64,000 bases of DNA from Pseudisothecium myosuroides (GCA_951799445.1 OX637290.1:2296501-2360500), one strand, 5' to 3'. Positions 1-11,284 are shown, counted from the first letter of the stretch. The notes: a model not told the origin generated them from the sequence alone. Numbers and translations: made by a program.

Positions 1-1
1 A

Positions 2-2094
2 CAGTACCCACCAAGTTTGAACCGTGCAGCACCGGAGAAAGCCACAGTGAAGCTACAGGGATCTTGACTTTGAACACCTCTTTTTCTTTCACTTGTTCAA
101 TGTAGGAACTAAAATTAGTGGTGTTAGGTGAGATTAGTACTTTAGTTACAAGTGTCATTAAGCATTTAATGAGATATAGTAAAAGATCTATGATAAATCC
201 AATTAAGCAAACATGTGTCACTGTGGTGGTTGAACGTGTACACAACTTTGAAAAATATCAAAGCACATGGAGTTCACGGATTTGCTTGAAATGAGCTGAA
301 ATTTTGTATAAATGAAGCTTGTGAGTGGATAGATGCACTTCAAATGTCATTTTGGAAGATGGTGCTTCAGTGTGGAATGACATCCATTTTCGTTGTGTAA
401 CTTCTGTCAAGATTTTGAGCATATTTTGAGCTACAGACTTGTGAAGGTATGTGTACTCTTTGATTCACTGTCTCCAATCATTGACATTGTGCTTCCATTG
501 AGCTGCCTTGCCCTGCTGCTCACTCAGTCCATTACTGCCCTGTTCATTGTTGCTCAATCCATTGTTGCTTTGTTGCTCAGTCAATTACTGCTTGGACGAT
601 GTAGTTCCATTTTCCTTCTGCAATAAGTTAGCTAGCTCATGAAGATGGAGATGGATTTGATTTGATTTCATGTTTCTTGTTTATTGAAATACTGATTTTT
701 ATATGAATCTTCTTTGAATGAATTGATCATTGTTGACATTCTAATGTTTTACATATGTTGGTGTCATGTTGTGGGCTTGTGGCAGGGTACTTATTGCATC
801 TCAGTTGGTTAGCATTTCATTTAAAAGTGTGTGAGATTGTAATCTGGATTTGTGAGAAATGGGAGGTCGTCGTTTGAGTACAGAGAAAAAAGGCATAATA
901 GTTGGAATGAGTCGTTCAGGCATGTCACAACGTAGCATTGGAGCAAAGTTAGGCATACCACATACTACTGTTGAGTATGTCTTGAATAAATTCCGCGATG
1001 AAGGAACAGTGGTCACTCGTAAGGCTGTCCGTCGACGTTGCAAATTGACTGATCGAGGTAGGAGGGAATTGGGACGCATTCTTACACAAAATAGACGCAT
1101 ACCACTTGTATCCATCATAGAAAATATGAGTGAGAAAGTTTGTGCAAGCACGTTAAGGAAGGAGATTAAACGTTTAGGATTTCGTAACCGAGTTGCAGCA
1201 AAGAAGCCATTTCTCAATGACAAGCACAAGGCTGATCGATTGGCCTTTGCTAGAAAATATGAGAGTTGGACAGTTTCTGATTGGATGAATGTAATATGGA
1301 CAGATGAGTCTTCATTTGAGATAGGCAAGAATTCTCGTCAAGTTAAAGTCTGGCGGCGAGCGTACAAACGTTATTCATGGGATTGCCTAGCACCCATCTT
1401 CAAATCTGGACGGACATCTGTCATGATTTGGGGTGCTTTTACAGGTTATGAGAAGTGCCCCATTGTTATCATGCCATCCGATAGACGAACAAGTGCTGAT
1501 TTTGTGGACATTGTGTATCAATGTCGATTGAGTGGCTTTTACTTCATGCATGATAATCCTCAAAGTCTTCATCTCATGGAGGATGGTGCCCCAGTGCATC
1601 GGAGTACCTTACCAAAACAATGGCGAGAAGCGCATAAGATCAAAAAGTTCACATGGCCTGCTAATTCACCGGACTTGAATCCTATAGAGAATGTGTGGAT
1701 GATTCTAAAAGACTTCGTGCAAAATAAGACTAGACCAAACAAGAAAGATGAATTGGTTAAGAGCATTGAGCGGGCATGGGAAGCCATATCAATGGAGACT
1801 CTTCACATTCTCATTGCTAGCATGCCTCACCGAATGAAGGCTGTAATTAATGCAGGGGATGGGAGTACAAGATGGTAGATACCATGCTACAAAATGCACT
1901 ATTGTTGTACTTTTTGACTTTGTCAATGTAATAAATTAATGTAATACAAAACTAGACTTCTATATCTTCCAAACGCATTTTACAGATTGCAATTTCATAA
2001 ATTTTTGAGTCTTTGGTGTGATTTTGAAGTTATGAGTTCACTGCTCATTTTCAGCTCGAGCAAGGCCTGTACGGTTCAGACTTGGTGGGTACTG
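2..2094 (+). mobile_element. Tc1-like DNA transposon, copy A
   Basis: A complete cut-and-paste element of about 2.09 kb. Its ends are imperfect terminal inverted repeats beginning CAGTACCCACCAAGT, with roughly 27 matching positions and two differences visible between left and right. The right end abuts TA at 2095-2096; at the left only the A of the expected TA lies inside the window. It carries one intact transposase frame on the plus strand after an unusually long 5' region of about 850 bp, and about 215 bp follow the stop. TA target and CAGT-type ends are the hallmark of the Tc1/mariner superfamily. Near-identity to copy B and the intact frame imply recent activity. Confidence 0.9.
859..1878 (+). 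CDS. Tc1-like transposase, DD34E (copy A)
   Basis: A 339-residue transposase that would bind the element's inverted repeats and carry out excision and integration in the nucleus. The N-terminus (about 7-105) looks like two helix-turn-helix segments typical of Tc1 proteins, with a basic stretch RKAVRRRCK at 54-62 as a possible nuclear signal. The catalytic DDE domain follows: D149 in WTDESSF, D242 in EDGAPVH and E277 in PDLNPIENVW. The spacing between the second D and E is 34 residues, so this is the DD34E class rather than the DD39D class usual for plant mariner-like elements. Length matches the family (about 340). The ATG at 859 is the first one compatible with the HTH domain. No stop or frameshift is present, and the reverse-strand frames inside it are shadows. 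Confidence 0.93.
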   Translation: MGGRRLSTEKKGIIVGMSRSGMSQRSIGAKLGIPHTTVEYVLNKFRDEGTVVTRKAVRRRCKLTDRGRRELGRILTQNRRIPLVSIIENMSEKVCASTLRKEIKRLGFRNRVAAKKPFLNDKHKADRLAFARKYESWTVSDWMNVIWTDESSFEIGKNSRQVKVWRRAYKRYSWDCLAPIFKSGRTSVMIWGAFTGYEKCPIVIMPSDRRTSADFVDIVYQCRLSGFYFMHDNPQSLHLMEDGAPVHRSTLPKQWREAHKIKKFTWPANSPDLNPIENVWMILKDFVQNKTRPNKKDELVKSIERAWEAISMETLHILIASMPHRMKAVINAGDGSTRW

Positions 2095-2096
2095 TA

Positions 2097-4189
2097 CAGT
2101 ACCCACCAAGTCTGAACCGTACATGCCTTGCTCGAGCTGAAAATGAGCAGTGAACTCATAACTTCAAAATCACACCAAAGACTCAAAAATTTATGAAATT
2201 GCAATCTGTAAAATGCGTTTGGAAGATATAGAAGTCTAGTTTTGTATTACATTAATTTATTACATTGACAAAGTCAAAAAGTACAACAATAGTGCATTTT
2301 GTAGCATGGTATCTACCATCTTGTACTCCCATCCCCTGCATTAATTACAGCCTTCATTCGGTGAGGCATGCTAGCAATGAGAATGTGAAGAGTCTCCATT
2401 GATATGGCTTCCCATGCCCGCTCAATGCTCTTAACCAATTCATCTTTCTTGTTTGGTCTAGTCTTATTTTGCACGAAGTCTTTTAGAATCATCCACACAT
2501 TCTCTATAGGATTCAAGTCCGGTGAATTAGCAGGCCATGTGAACTTTTTGATCTTATGCGCTTCTCGCCATTGTTTTGGTAAGGTACTCCGATGCACTGG
2601 GGCACCATCCTCCATGAGATGAAGACTTTGAGGATTATCATGCATGAAGTAAAAGCCACTCAATCGACATTGATACACAATGTCCACAAAATCAGCACTT
2701 GTTCGTCTATCGGATGGCATGATAACAATGGGGCACTTCTCATAACCTGTAAAAGCACCCCAAATCATGACAGATGTCCGTCCAGATTTGAAGATGGGTG
2801 CTAGGCAATCCCATGAATAACGTTTGTACGCTCGCCGCCAGACTTTAACTTGACGAGAATTCTTGCCTATCTCAAATGAAGACTCATCTGTCCATATTAC
2901 ATTCATCCAATCAGAAACTGTCCAACTCTCATATTTTCTAGCAAAGGCCAATCGATCAGCCTTGTGCTTGTCATTGAGAAATGGCTTCTTTGCTGCAACT
3001 CGGTTACGAAATCCTAAACGTTTAATCTCCTTCCTTAACGTGCTTGCACAAACTTTCTCACTCATATTTTCTATGATGGATACAAGTGGTATGCGTCTAT
3101 TTTGTGTAAGAATGCGTCCCAATTCCCTCCTACCTCGATCAGTCAATTTGCAACGTCGACGGACAGCCTTACGAGTGACCACTGTTCCTTCATCGCGGAA
3201 TTTATTCAAGACATACTCAACAGTAGTATGTGGTATGCCTAACTTTGCTCCAATGCTACGTTGTGACATGCCTGAACGACTCATTCCAACTATTATGCCT
3301 TTTTTCTCTGTACTCAAACGACGACCTCCCATTTCTCACAAATCCAGATTACAATCTCACACACTTTTAAATGAAATGCTAACCAACTGAGATGCAATAA
3401 GTACCCTGCCACAAGCCCACAACATGACACCAACATATGTAAAACATTAGAATGTCAACAATGATCAATTCATTCAAAGAAGATTCATATAAAAATCAGT
3501 ATTTCAATAAACAAGAAACATGAAATCAAATCAAATCCATCTCCATCTTCATGAGCTAGCTAACTTATTGCAGAAGGAAAATGGAACTACATCGTCCAAG
3601 CAGTAATTGACTGAGCAACAAAGCAACAATGGATTGAGCAACAATGAACAGGGCAGTAATGGACTGAGTGAGCAGCAGGGCAAGGCAGCTCAATGGAAGC
3701 ACAATGTCAATGATTGGAGACAGTGAATCAAAGAGTACACATACCTTCACAAGTCTGTAGCTCAAAATATGCTCAAAATCTTGACAGAAGTTACACAACG
3801 AAAATGGATGTCATTCCACACTGAAGCACCATCTTCCAAAATGACATTTGAAGTGCATCTATCCACTCACAAGCTTCATTTATACAAAATTTCAGCTCAT
3901 TTCAAGCAAATCCGTGAACTCCATGTGCTTTGATATTTTTCAAAGTTGTGTACACGTTCAACCACCACAGTGACACATGTTTGCTTAATTGGATTTATCA
4001 TAGATCTTTTACTATATCTCATTAAATGCTTAATGACACTTGTAACTAAAGTACTAATCTCACCTAACACCACTAATTTTAGTTCCTACATTGAACAAGT
4101 GAAAGAAAAAGAGGCGTTCAAAGTCAAGATCCCTGTAGCTTCACTGTGGCTTTCTCCGGTGCTGCACGGTTCAAACTTGGTGGGTACTG
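2097..4189 (-). mobile_element. Tc1-like DNA transposon, copy B (inverted)
   Basis: Same 2,093-bp element as copy A on the opposite strand. It starts right after the shared TA (2095-2096) and is followed by TA at 4190-4191. In a partial visual comparison I found one difference from copy A, 76 (A) against 4115 (complement G); the rest of the non-coding arms I compared matched. The flank after the element begins CAGTAC, repeating the first bases of the element end, which may be a remnant of another end or a preferred target. Confidence 0.9.
2313..3332 (-). CDS. Tc1-like transposase, DD34E (copy B)
   Basis: Identical 339-residue protein to copy A, encoded on the minus strand, with D149, D242 and E277 in the same positions and no disabling change. 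Overlapping shadow frames in the two copies are also identical, so the nucleotide sequence is conserved as well as the protein. The two transposase genes converge: their stops are 434 bp apart across the junction. Read-through from both would give complementary RNA over the palindrome, a natural source of double-stranded RNA and silencing. That consequence is inference. Confidence 0.92.
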   Translation of the reverse strand: MGGRRLSTEKKGIIVGMSRSGMSQRSIGAKLGIPHTTVEYVLNKFRDEGTVVTRKAVRRRCKLTDRGRRELGRILTQNRRIPLVSIIENMSEKVCASTLRKEIKRLGFRNRVAAKKPFLNDKHKADRLAFARKYESWTVSDWMNVIWTDESSFEIGKNSRQVKVWRRAYKRYSWDCLAPIFKSGRTSVMIWGAFTGYEKCPIVIMPSDRRTSADFVDIVYQCRLSGFYFMHDNPQSLHLMEDGAPVHRSTLPKQWREAHKIKKFTWPANSPDLNPIENVWMILKDFVQNKTRPNKKDELVKSIERAWEAISMETLHILIASMPHRMKAVINAGDGSTRW

Positions 4190-4191
4190 TA

Positions 4192-7050
4192 CAGTACAAT
4201 ACATATCACATGTCCATGATTCTGTTTTCATCCACGATCTGCCGATTTCATCCAAGACTTTTTTTCAATTCGAAGTTTTCAGGCAAAAAACTTCACGAAT
4301 TGTTGCCATTTTTTAGCCAAATAATTTCTTTTTTGTGCAATCTGGCAGGAGAAAGCCAAAAAAACAAAGCCCTGGTGCAAGTTGACATGGTTATCTTGCA
4401 TCTCTTCATGAACGTTGATGTTTTTGACGTGGCCTATATAATTCTCTGGAGCACTATGATGTAGAAAGTCAAAAAATATTTTGCCTTTTAGCATATTTGT
4501 TCCACTTTGTGGCAAACCTAAAACTAAGGTTTGCCAGATTCTTATAATTATTCCACATTCTAAATAAGATGTTTTGTGGTTGGTTCATTAACTAATTGAG
4601 TTACACATGTTGAAATTGAAGTTTGGATATAATAGTGGTTTAGGATGTGAATATAATGGTTCATGGTGAAAATGTTCCAACAAGAAATGGAGTGCGTTAA
4701 AACTACCTTGCCTTAAAGCATCTCTTAATACTAGAGTGGATATTGGTATGTTTCCATATTCCCAATGAATGAATCTAGTACTCATGAATCACTTTGCAAA
4801 TGTGAAATTCAAAACATCATGGTATCACATATTTTTGTGAGGCCTACTTCAAATCAAAATAAAAGAATTTTTATGGCACAAAGATCTAATTTGAAAGGCT
4901 CATTTATCACCAAAATAGAAAAACTAGAAGAATTTAGTGCTTCTAGGTTACTAGTGTAGTTCAACAAATTATCTGACACTCATCAAAATGGATGAAAGTA
5001 TTTTTAAAAGTACAATACCTTTGACAAGTTGAACAAGTCAACTTTTCAATTTCGTACATTACATTGAGTCCTTTAGAATATCATCTAGTTTAGGTTTAAT
5101 TCTAAAACGACATGCCTCTTACCAATGGACTTGCCTTATTTGTATTTGCAATTGATCCATTCAACTTAATAAATCCATAAGTATTGCATTACAACTCAAT
5201 CAAACCATTTAAATGTTTTATGTCTTTAGTCAAGGAATACTTTTTAAAAATAAAAAATCATTAAATTATTAAATTTGAAACAATCAAAAAATGTTTCATA
5301 TTTTAAAGTCTTAAATTTTAGAATTTTAGAATATCTCACCATCTCAAATATCAACATTGATAGTTGTTACTTTTGAAGGCAAAGTTTTGGTGAATGTTTT
5401 GTATTCTTTGGATGATTTTAGGGAAAGCTCTAAGATGGAAAAATCATTTTTCATCCAATTATCTCGGGAAACTTGCTTGAACTCATCTTCAATGAGTGGT
5501 GCTGAATAGTCTTTCTTAGTAATACATTTGACTTTCCTACATAAAAAATTGGCAAATTCTTTTATTTTGGCAACTTTCGCTCCTTTTTGAATTAAGCCAT
5601 AAATTAAATGATCTTTTATGAATATGAGTCCAACAAATGAAATGAAGTTCATCAAATTTAAATTCTATTCCAATTTGGAAATTTGGGAAATTCTTAAACT
5701 TGAATATTTTATAGAAATTTGAACTTTAGGCTTGTAACCCTAGAATGCTACTTGTATTTTCTAATTTTAAAATGCCACAAGTTTGCACTATAATGTTTTG
5801 TACTATAATGTAAACTTACGGAGAGATTTTCACATTGTTTTGAAGATGTATTGCATTTGATTTGAATTGTTTCACTTTTTCTTGAGAAATTCAAAGTAAT
5901 TTCAAATTCTCACAAGAAAATGTATAATTTCTATGTCTAATAGAACACATGTAATCACATTACTGAACAACAAATATAAAAAATCATATTCATAGGTAGT
6001 TGCAAATTGAAGTTTGAAAAAATGGTTAGATGCTTGTCTTTTCAAGATTAAAAGTCTCAACAATTGTGAACTTGTCATACTTGACTTCAAACGTATATGT
6101 TGACCCTGTACCTATTTGTTACTACAAACCCCCAAGATATCTTGACTTCCTAGTTGCAAAGTTGACCCTATATTATGTCAATACAAAAACCCCAAAAGGT
6201 CACTCTAAAAGTTAGCTAAACGAGTTCCAATCTAAAGATTATCACTAGAATATCAACTCTTTCAAAAACTTGTAATACCATACCAAAACTTATTCTCAAT
6301 AAATAATGTTCAAGTAAGAATTCATATCTAATTAGTGAGCCGTGTATTGTTGCCACAATATTAAAAAAAACTTGTAATATCATACCAAAATTTATTCTCA
6401 ATAAAGAATGTTGTATACAAATTCATTACTAACTAGTGTGCCCTGTGCCATTGCCATAGTATAATAAAATAAAAATAATTCTCTAATTTTTCATTTTTCA
6501 AAATTCAATATCTTTTCTACCATGTGTTGGATGGCCACGTTTCAAAGTCTATGCACCCTTCTATATAGAGGGCTTTCCAATATTACCAAGAACGTGACTA
6601 GGTGATGCACGCTCCTAGAAATCTCACCATAACAAACAAACAAAACAAAACAAAACAAACACCCTAATTTAACATACAAATGTTTTTATTTGATTTAAAA
6701 AAAAGACGAAAACGATATATTTGTATATATAAAACAAGAATAAGAAATGTATTGACTTGAATGTCTTCTCCAAAATAACAAAAAATCATTGAGTGGTGAA
6801 TGATAAATTAGTAAAACAATCTTCACATTACCGTATGTTGCGGGGTAAGATTTGTTAGACCCCATATAAAATCATTTCTTTTGGGGTTGAATTTTCCATT
6901 CATTAATTGGATTTAGAATTTTTGGAAGTTCATTTTATAGGGTTCATGACCTTTAGCAATATATTTACAACTTTACTAGTACTTGGGCCTTTACCAAGAC
7001 TTGTGGCAATACTCGTACTTCCGGTTTCAACTTCATGGATTTATTTTTGA
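4192..7050. other. AT-rich intergenic DNA, no gene recognised
   Basis: Short open frames only (up to about 170 codons), with no domain or codon-use signal that I can support. The first frame, 3946-4464, starts inside the Tc1 copy and runs into the flank by chance. The stretch holds one copy of the 215-bp repeat family near 6425-6660 and otherwise shows only A/T-rich simple sequence. Confidence 0.6.
6425..6660 (+). repeat. 215-bp dispersed repeat family, copy 1
   Basis: Begins near CTAGTGTGCCCTGTGCC and ends in a run of AAACAAAC units after GAAATCTCACCATAAC. The same order of motifs (GTGCCCTATGCC, an A/T spacer, a GC-richer middle containing TGCACCC and GATGCACG, then AGATCTCACCAT) recurs at 18005-18240, 41950-42115, 55500-55728 (minus) and, split by the solo LTR, at 31625-31673 plus 36403-36600 (minus). 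It could be the end of a larger element; class unknown. Confidence 0.6.
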
Positions 7051-7062
7051 GAATTAAGATTA

Positions 7063-7251
7063 CTTTTATTTTTATTTCTTTTTGACACAAACATGTTGAA
7101 TAACACATTGCAAGGATTTTTGTAAGGAAGAAAGGTTGCCTTCACACCGGATAAACCACAGGTTGCGGCCAAGTATCGAACCCACAATCACGCCATTTGG
7201 TTTGGGTACCTTTCCGCCATCATGTAGTAGTTTAGGGTCATCTAAGACCTA
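7063..7251 (-). mobile_element. tRNA-derived SINE with target-site duplication
   Basis: Flanked by perfect 11-bp direct repeats AATTAAGATTA at 7052-7062 and 7252-7262. Read on the minus strand it has a tRNA-like head with a good RNA polymerase III B-box (GGGTTCGATACTT) about 40 bases after a weaker A-box-like stretch (GATGGCGGAAAGG). It ends in TTTGTGTCAAAAAGAAATAA followed by an A-rich tail next to the duplication. A Pol III head, an A-rich tail and a direct repeat of this size are the structure of a plant SINE mobilised by LINE machinery. Length is 189 bp including the tail. Confidence 0.72.
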
Positions 7252-7639
7252 AATTAAGATTATTTCCATAAATATTTTTTACACTATTCAATTATGCCAC
7301 CTTTTAGATTTAAAATTTTTCATTAGATGCCACTCATATCTAATTATATTTAGAATTTATTTTTTTAACAAATCTGGCTGGCCTACCTTAATTAGGAGTG
7401 GCGACCATTTTTAACCATTTACCTATAGGCTTGTATTGTACTATAGCTGTCATAAAATGTGGTAATTGGAAATTATAATGTAGTCTCAATTATATGGTCC
7501 AGAATAAGAGAATGTTTATCATACAAACTTAATAAAACACGTCCCAAGTACTTAACTAGTAAGTTATACTCAATATTTTTTTAATAATATAAGTTAATTG
7601 CATTCGGTTTTGGGGGGGCTGCCACTGTCTTTCTGGATT

Positions 7640-8075
7640 TTTTTCCTTTTTTTTTTTTTTTTTCCAACAAATGGAATTCCATTCTTTTCTTATTTCTTTG
7701 AACTTATTTTAGGCAGGCAAAGCAAACGTTAAACTTCAGTTCACTAAGTGAAGCTTAGAGCCATTGCAAAGGCGATTTTCTAAACTTAAGCTTAAGTTAG
7801 AGTGCCAGAAATAAGTTTATGGTAAGCTTCTATCCTTCTTTTTTTTTTTTCTTTTTCTCTAACAAATGGAAAGAACCATTGCATACCCTTTCTATGAAGT
7901 GTGGCTACAGCGCCTAGACCCGTCAAGGGAGGGAAGTAGTGACTACGGAGTGGCTTTATTACCAATAATTGTGAACAAGGGCAAATTGGAGTCAGGATGC
8001 TGCTATGTGTAATAAGCTTGTTGAAAGCATCCACACCCTTCCTGGCCAAACTTGGCATACTCAAATTTTTCATCT
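7640..8075 (-). mobile_element. LINE 3' ends (two truncated tails)
   Basis: On the minus strand, 8075 to about 7835 ends in TGCAATGGTTCTTTCCATTT, then GTTAGAG and an A-rich tail. A second shorter tail, ending in TTCCATTTGTTGG plus poly-A, lies at about 7690-7640. The motif TGCAATGG...CCATTTGTT plus poly-A recurs at 9345-9380, 48555-48600 and in 56472-56790, so it marks the 3' end of one non-LTR retrotransposon family. The 93-codon frame 7792-8073 is probably this remnant rather than a gene. Confidence 0.5.
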
Positions 8076-8170
8076 AATTTTGAAGAGCCCTCAATTTCCT
8101 TGTCTTTCACTCTATGCAACATAGCTATTTGGGAGGCATTTTGGGACTCAGGTCGAGCGGTTCAGCTTAA

Positions 8171-9094
8171 CCCCTAAAGTCCCATGGCCTCTTTTTCATC
8201 AAAAAACATTCAAAACTACCATTTCTATAGCAAAGAGCAAAAAAAATTAAAAATCATTTCTTGGCATATCTAACCATAGGAAGTTGTAGTAGACTAGTAT
8301 TAGAATATGTGGAAAAAAATCCACAAACTTTGACCATGTAGATTGCAAGATATTTACGTTTCAAGTGAAGGAAACAAATTGTTTTGCACCTTGCTCAACT
8401 ACAATTTTGGGTTTTGAACCTTCACAACTTATAATTTTTACTCTACTAATTTTGAATTTCTAGTTTTATATGATAAATAATTGAGTTGAAAGTCTAGGAA
8501 AAAAAAACTAAAAAAATACTCACTTGGTTATCACTCATTAAAAAATTGTTAAATAGAAGTACCTCCAAGATTGAAAGAAACTCTAAATTGTTAATAGCTT
8601 AAAGATGGAATTGAAATGCACTAATTTCAACAGTGAGACTGTTCTAGCAGAAGACCTTCACCTTGTGAAATTTTTTTTTTCTGAAAAATTGTGAAAATTG
8701 AGGTTAGAAATGAATCCTACAAGTTATTTTTTCAAGAAGTTTTTATGATTGCCCAAGAAGCAAGATTGTCCATAACTTTCACATAACAAGTCCAAATGAA
8801 ATAAATCAAAGCTTCCCATGTACATAAAAATATAATCTACAAAAAACAAAGTTTTCAAAGTTTTTCCTTGAAGTTTTTTTGAAGTTTTTTTCTGCCCGCC
8901 GAACTAAAAAATGGGCTTTTTGTGCCATAACTTTTGCTCCCGAGCTCCAATTGAAATAAAAATTATATTTTTGGAAAGCTATTGTATTTTTCTATCTTTA
9001 CAAAAAAATTCAGAATATTACAACAAATATTGAGACCATAGAAGCCTACCCGAAGTCCATTTTGTCCCTTGAGGGGACAATGGGACTTTAGGGG
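8171..9094. mobile_element. TTAA-flanked TIR element (piggyBac-type MITE) 1
   Basis: A 924-bp non-coding element with terminal inverted repeats CCCCTAAAGTCCCAT at both ends, each directly bordered by TTAA (8167-8170 and 9095-9098). TTAA duplication with C-run ends is the signature of piggyBac transposons; no transposase frame is present, so the element is non-autonomous. Inside it, A/T-rich sequence includes motifs shared with other members such as CATAACTTTTGCTCC and TCAAAGCTTCCCATG. Confidence 0.75.
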
Positions 9095-9105
9095 TTAAGG
9101 CTCAA

Positions 9106-9400
9106 CTTAGAGTTAAAGACACTCATCTCCAAAATGTTATTTCCATCTGGGCCAAGTTTGATAAAACTTGGCTCATTTCTCTAGTTCTTGCTCATAGGAT
9201 GGATAACTACATTGTCTAGAACAAGAAGGGGGCCCCTTCTTGTCTCTTCAACTAGCTCTCTTTTTGTTTCAAATCTTTCTTTTGCTCTTATCTCTTCATT
9301 GTCTAGCCTTTGTGGCTTGGCCATTTGTACTCTGTTTTTTCTGAATGCAATGGTTCTTTCCATTTGTTCAAAAAAAAAACACTCTGTGCAACACATGAAT
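9106..9400 (+). mobile_element. LINE 3' end fragment
   Basis: Ends in ATGCAATGGTTCTTTCCATT, then TGTTC and a poly-A run near 9369-9380. It aligns by eye with sequence on both sides of the TTAA element at 47550-48454: GGGGCCCCTTCTTGTCTC here matches GGTCCTTCCCCTTGTCTG there, and TCTTCATTGTCTAGCC matches TCTTCATTGTCCAGCC. This copy has no TTAA element at that site, so it serves as a paralogous empty site. Truncated, no reading frame preserved. Confidence 0.55.
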
Positions 9401-11280
9401 AGTTCAAGTGATCACTCATCATCAAGAATAAAGAATAAAACACTAAACTAAATTTAAGATGAGCAATAGTTTGAAGGGACATTTCTTGACACACTAGGAT
9501 TGAGTGTCAAGAGGATATTGTGAAGCGGCCTTTTAGTGAGCATTTTCCATCTATATTTGAAGAGGAGTGTCAAACCCTTCTAGCACGTAACGGTGTAGGG
9601 GTGCTCTTATGTACTAAAGGTAGGAGGTTCATAAAGTACCTAGGCTCTAAAAGTGTCCTTTGGCACAGAGGTACATCCTACTTCAGTTCAATGCACTAGC
9701 AATGTATACAAATGATATACATTTTAGGAGGTGGACACTTTTAGTGATTATTACTTTTCAACTTAAAAAATCATATTAACTAATCCTATGAAGCTTCCAT
9801 AAATATGAAGCAATTCCTTTTGTCTCTCAAGGATAAGTTACTCAACAATATTTCAAGAAGTCTAATCTCCCAAGATTGATTATCATATCTTAAATCATAG
9901 TTGCTTTATAGACCTCCTACCTTAGTTTGAACTTGCGCCAAACACTAGTACGCAGTTTGTCTAGCAATCAATAATTAAAAGTGTTTCTATGCATAGGACA
10001 TACAAAATATAAATTCAAATTAATCCTTAAATGACGGACCCATGACCGCTGATTCCAAGCTTTAGTGTCCATCACTCAATTTGCTGCCATTTTGCAACTA
10101 GATATGTATAAAAAAATTTGTATTTATTTTTCAAAGATGAAATTACATGTCTTCTTTACATCACAAAAAATGTAGATTTTTTTGTGAAAAATTGTTTTTT
10201 TTGAGAATTTTTTAAGAAAAAGTGAAGAAAAATCACATCAAATAGAAAATCATTTCAAGAAATCTGAAATTTTCACCATGTGTGTATATTACAATGACAA
10301 ACATCATGGTATAAACTCACTTTCCGTGTCATTCTATAATTAGAAAATAATAGACATTGAAAATACATTCAAAGTTCAAATTGCAATAAAATATTCAATA
10401 TTAGGAATTTTTCCAAAATTCAAATTGGAGTAGAAACTAGAGTAGATGGCCTTCGTTTTGTTAGTTGGGCTCAACTTCAAAAAATATCATTTTTGTGGAG
10501 AAATTTCAGATTTAGAGCAAGGGGCAACAACTTCCAAAAATACACTAAAATAGCATATTTTGTGATCCGTTTTTTTTACTAACTTCTCATTTACATAAAG
10601 AGAAACACTAGCAAGACTACAAATTCAATTGGATACTCTTCATAACCCAACATCAAAAGTCAACAACAAAAATATGGATGAAAAAATACTTTCAAGTTCT
10701 TCCTGGTTCACTGGATTTTCATCCAATCGCCACGGAATGGCGCTGGTGTCGCTTTTGGGTTAAACAAAGTTCTTATATACACTTTGACCCCTATGTAGTA
10801 TATAAAATTAAAAATCAAATGTTATTTTCTTTACAAAATAATGTAGTTGTGACACCAATTTTACAGGTGATATACAAATTTTGTGCCCTCACAAATAGAA
10901 TGATTTAGTGAAGGTTGATCTAGTGCCAAACATAGACAAGTAGAAGATTAAAGTGTTCATGTGTGTAGAATATAGCTTGATCTTGTGTCGGAATCAATAT
11001 GTAGTAGTTGCAAACTACCTTCTATATACAGTAGCAAAATAAAATATTTCCATGCTTAATAAAATTTCATACAGAGGATACAAATAATCTTATTTAGAAG
11101 TGTTCTATCATGTACAAATTCATAAATACCCACATAGTTCAAAGTATTCCCACGTTTGTAATTAAAAGTTTTCTTGTATAAATGTTACAAAGTACTTTGA
11201 TGATTAAAAATGTTTCTATGCATAGGTTAAAAAAAAGATGTAGTTAAAAATATTTTTAAGGCTATAAACACTAGGGTTGT
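9400..11280. other. AT-rich intergenic DNA, no gene recognised
   Basis: No supportable coding sequence. A short piece at 9690-9750 (GGAGGTGGACACTTTTAGTG) resembles 58240-58262, so both are scraps of an unclassified repeat. Confidence 0.5.
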
Positions 11281-11284
11281 GCGG

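Noticed and set aside
393..626. 77-codon frame in the Tc1 5' region, mirrored at 3565-3798
   Set aside because: Preserved only because the two element copies are almost identical; no domain and no sign of coding constraint.
801..1328. 175-codon reverse frame over the transposase and its mirror 2863-3390
   Set aside because: Antisense shadow of the transposase gene.
8167..9098. Reading the TTAA elements as Harbinger/Tourist (TTA duplication) or mariner (TA duplication)
   Set aside because: All four bases TTAA are kept at both sides of five elements, and TTA as a direct repeat would need an asymmetric end. A TA duplication would not explain the constant outer bases. Still open until many copies are aligned.
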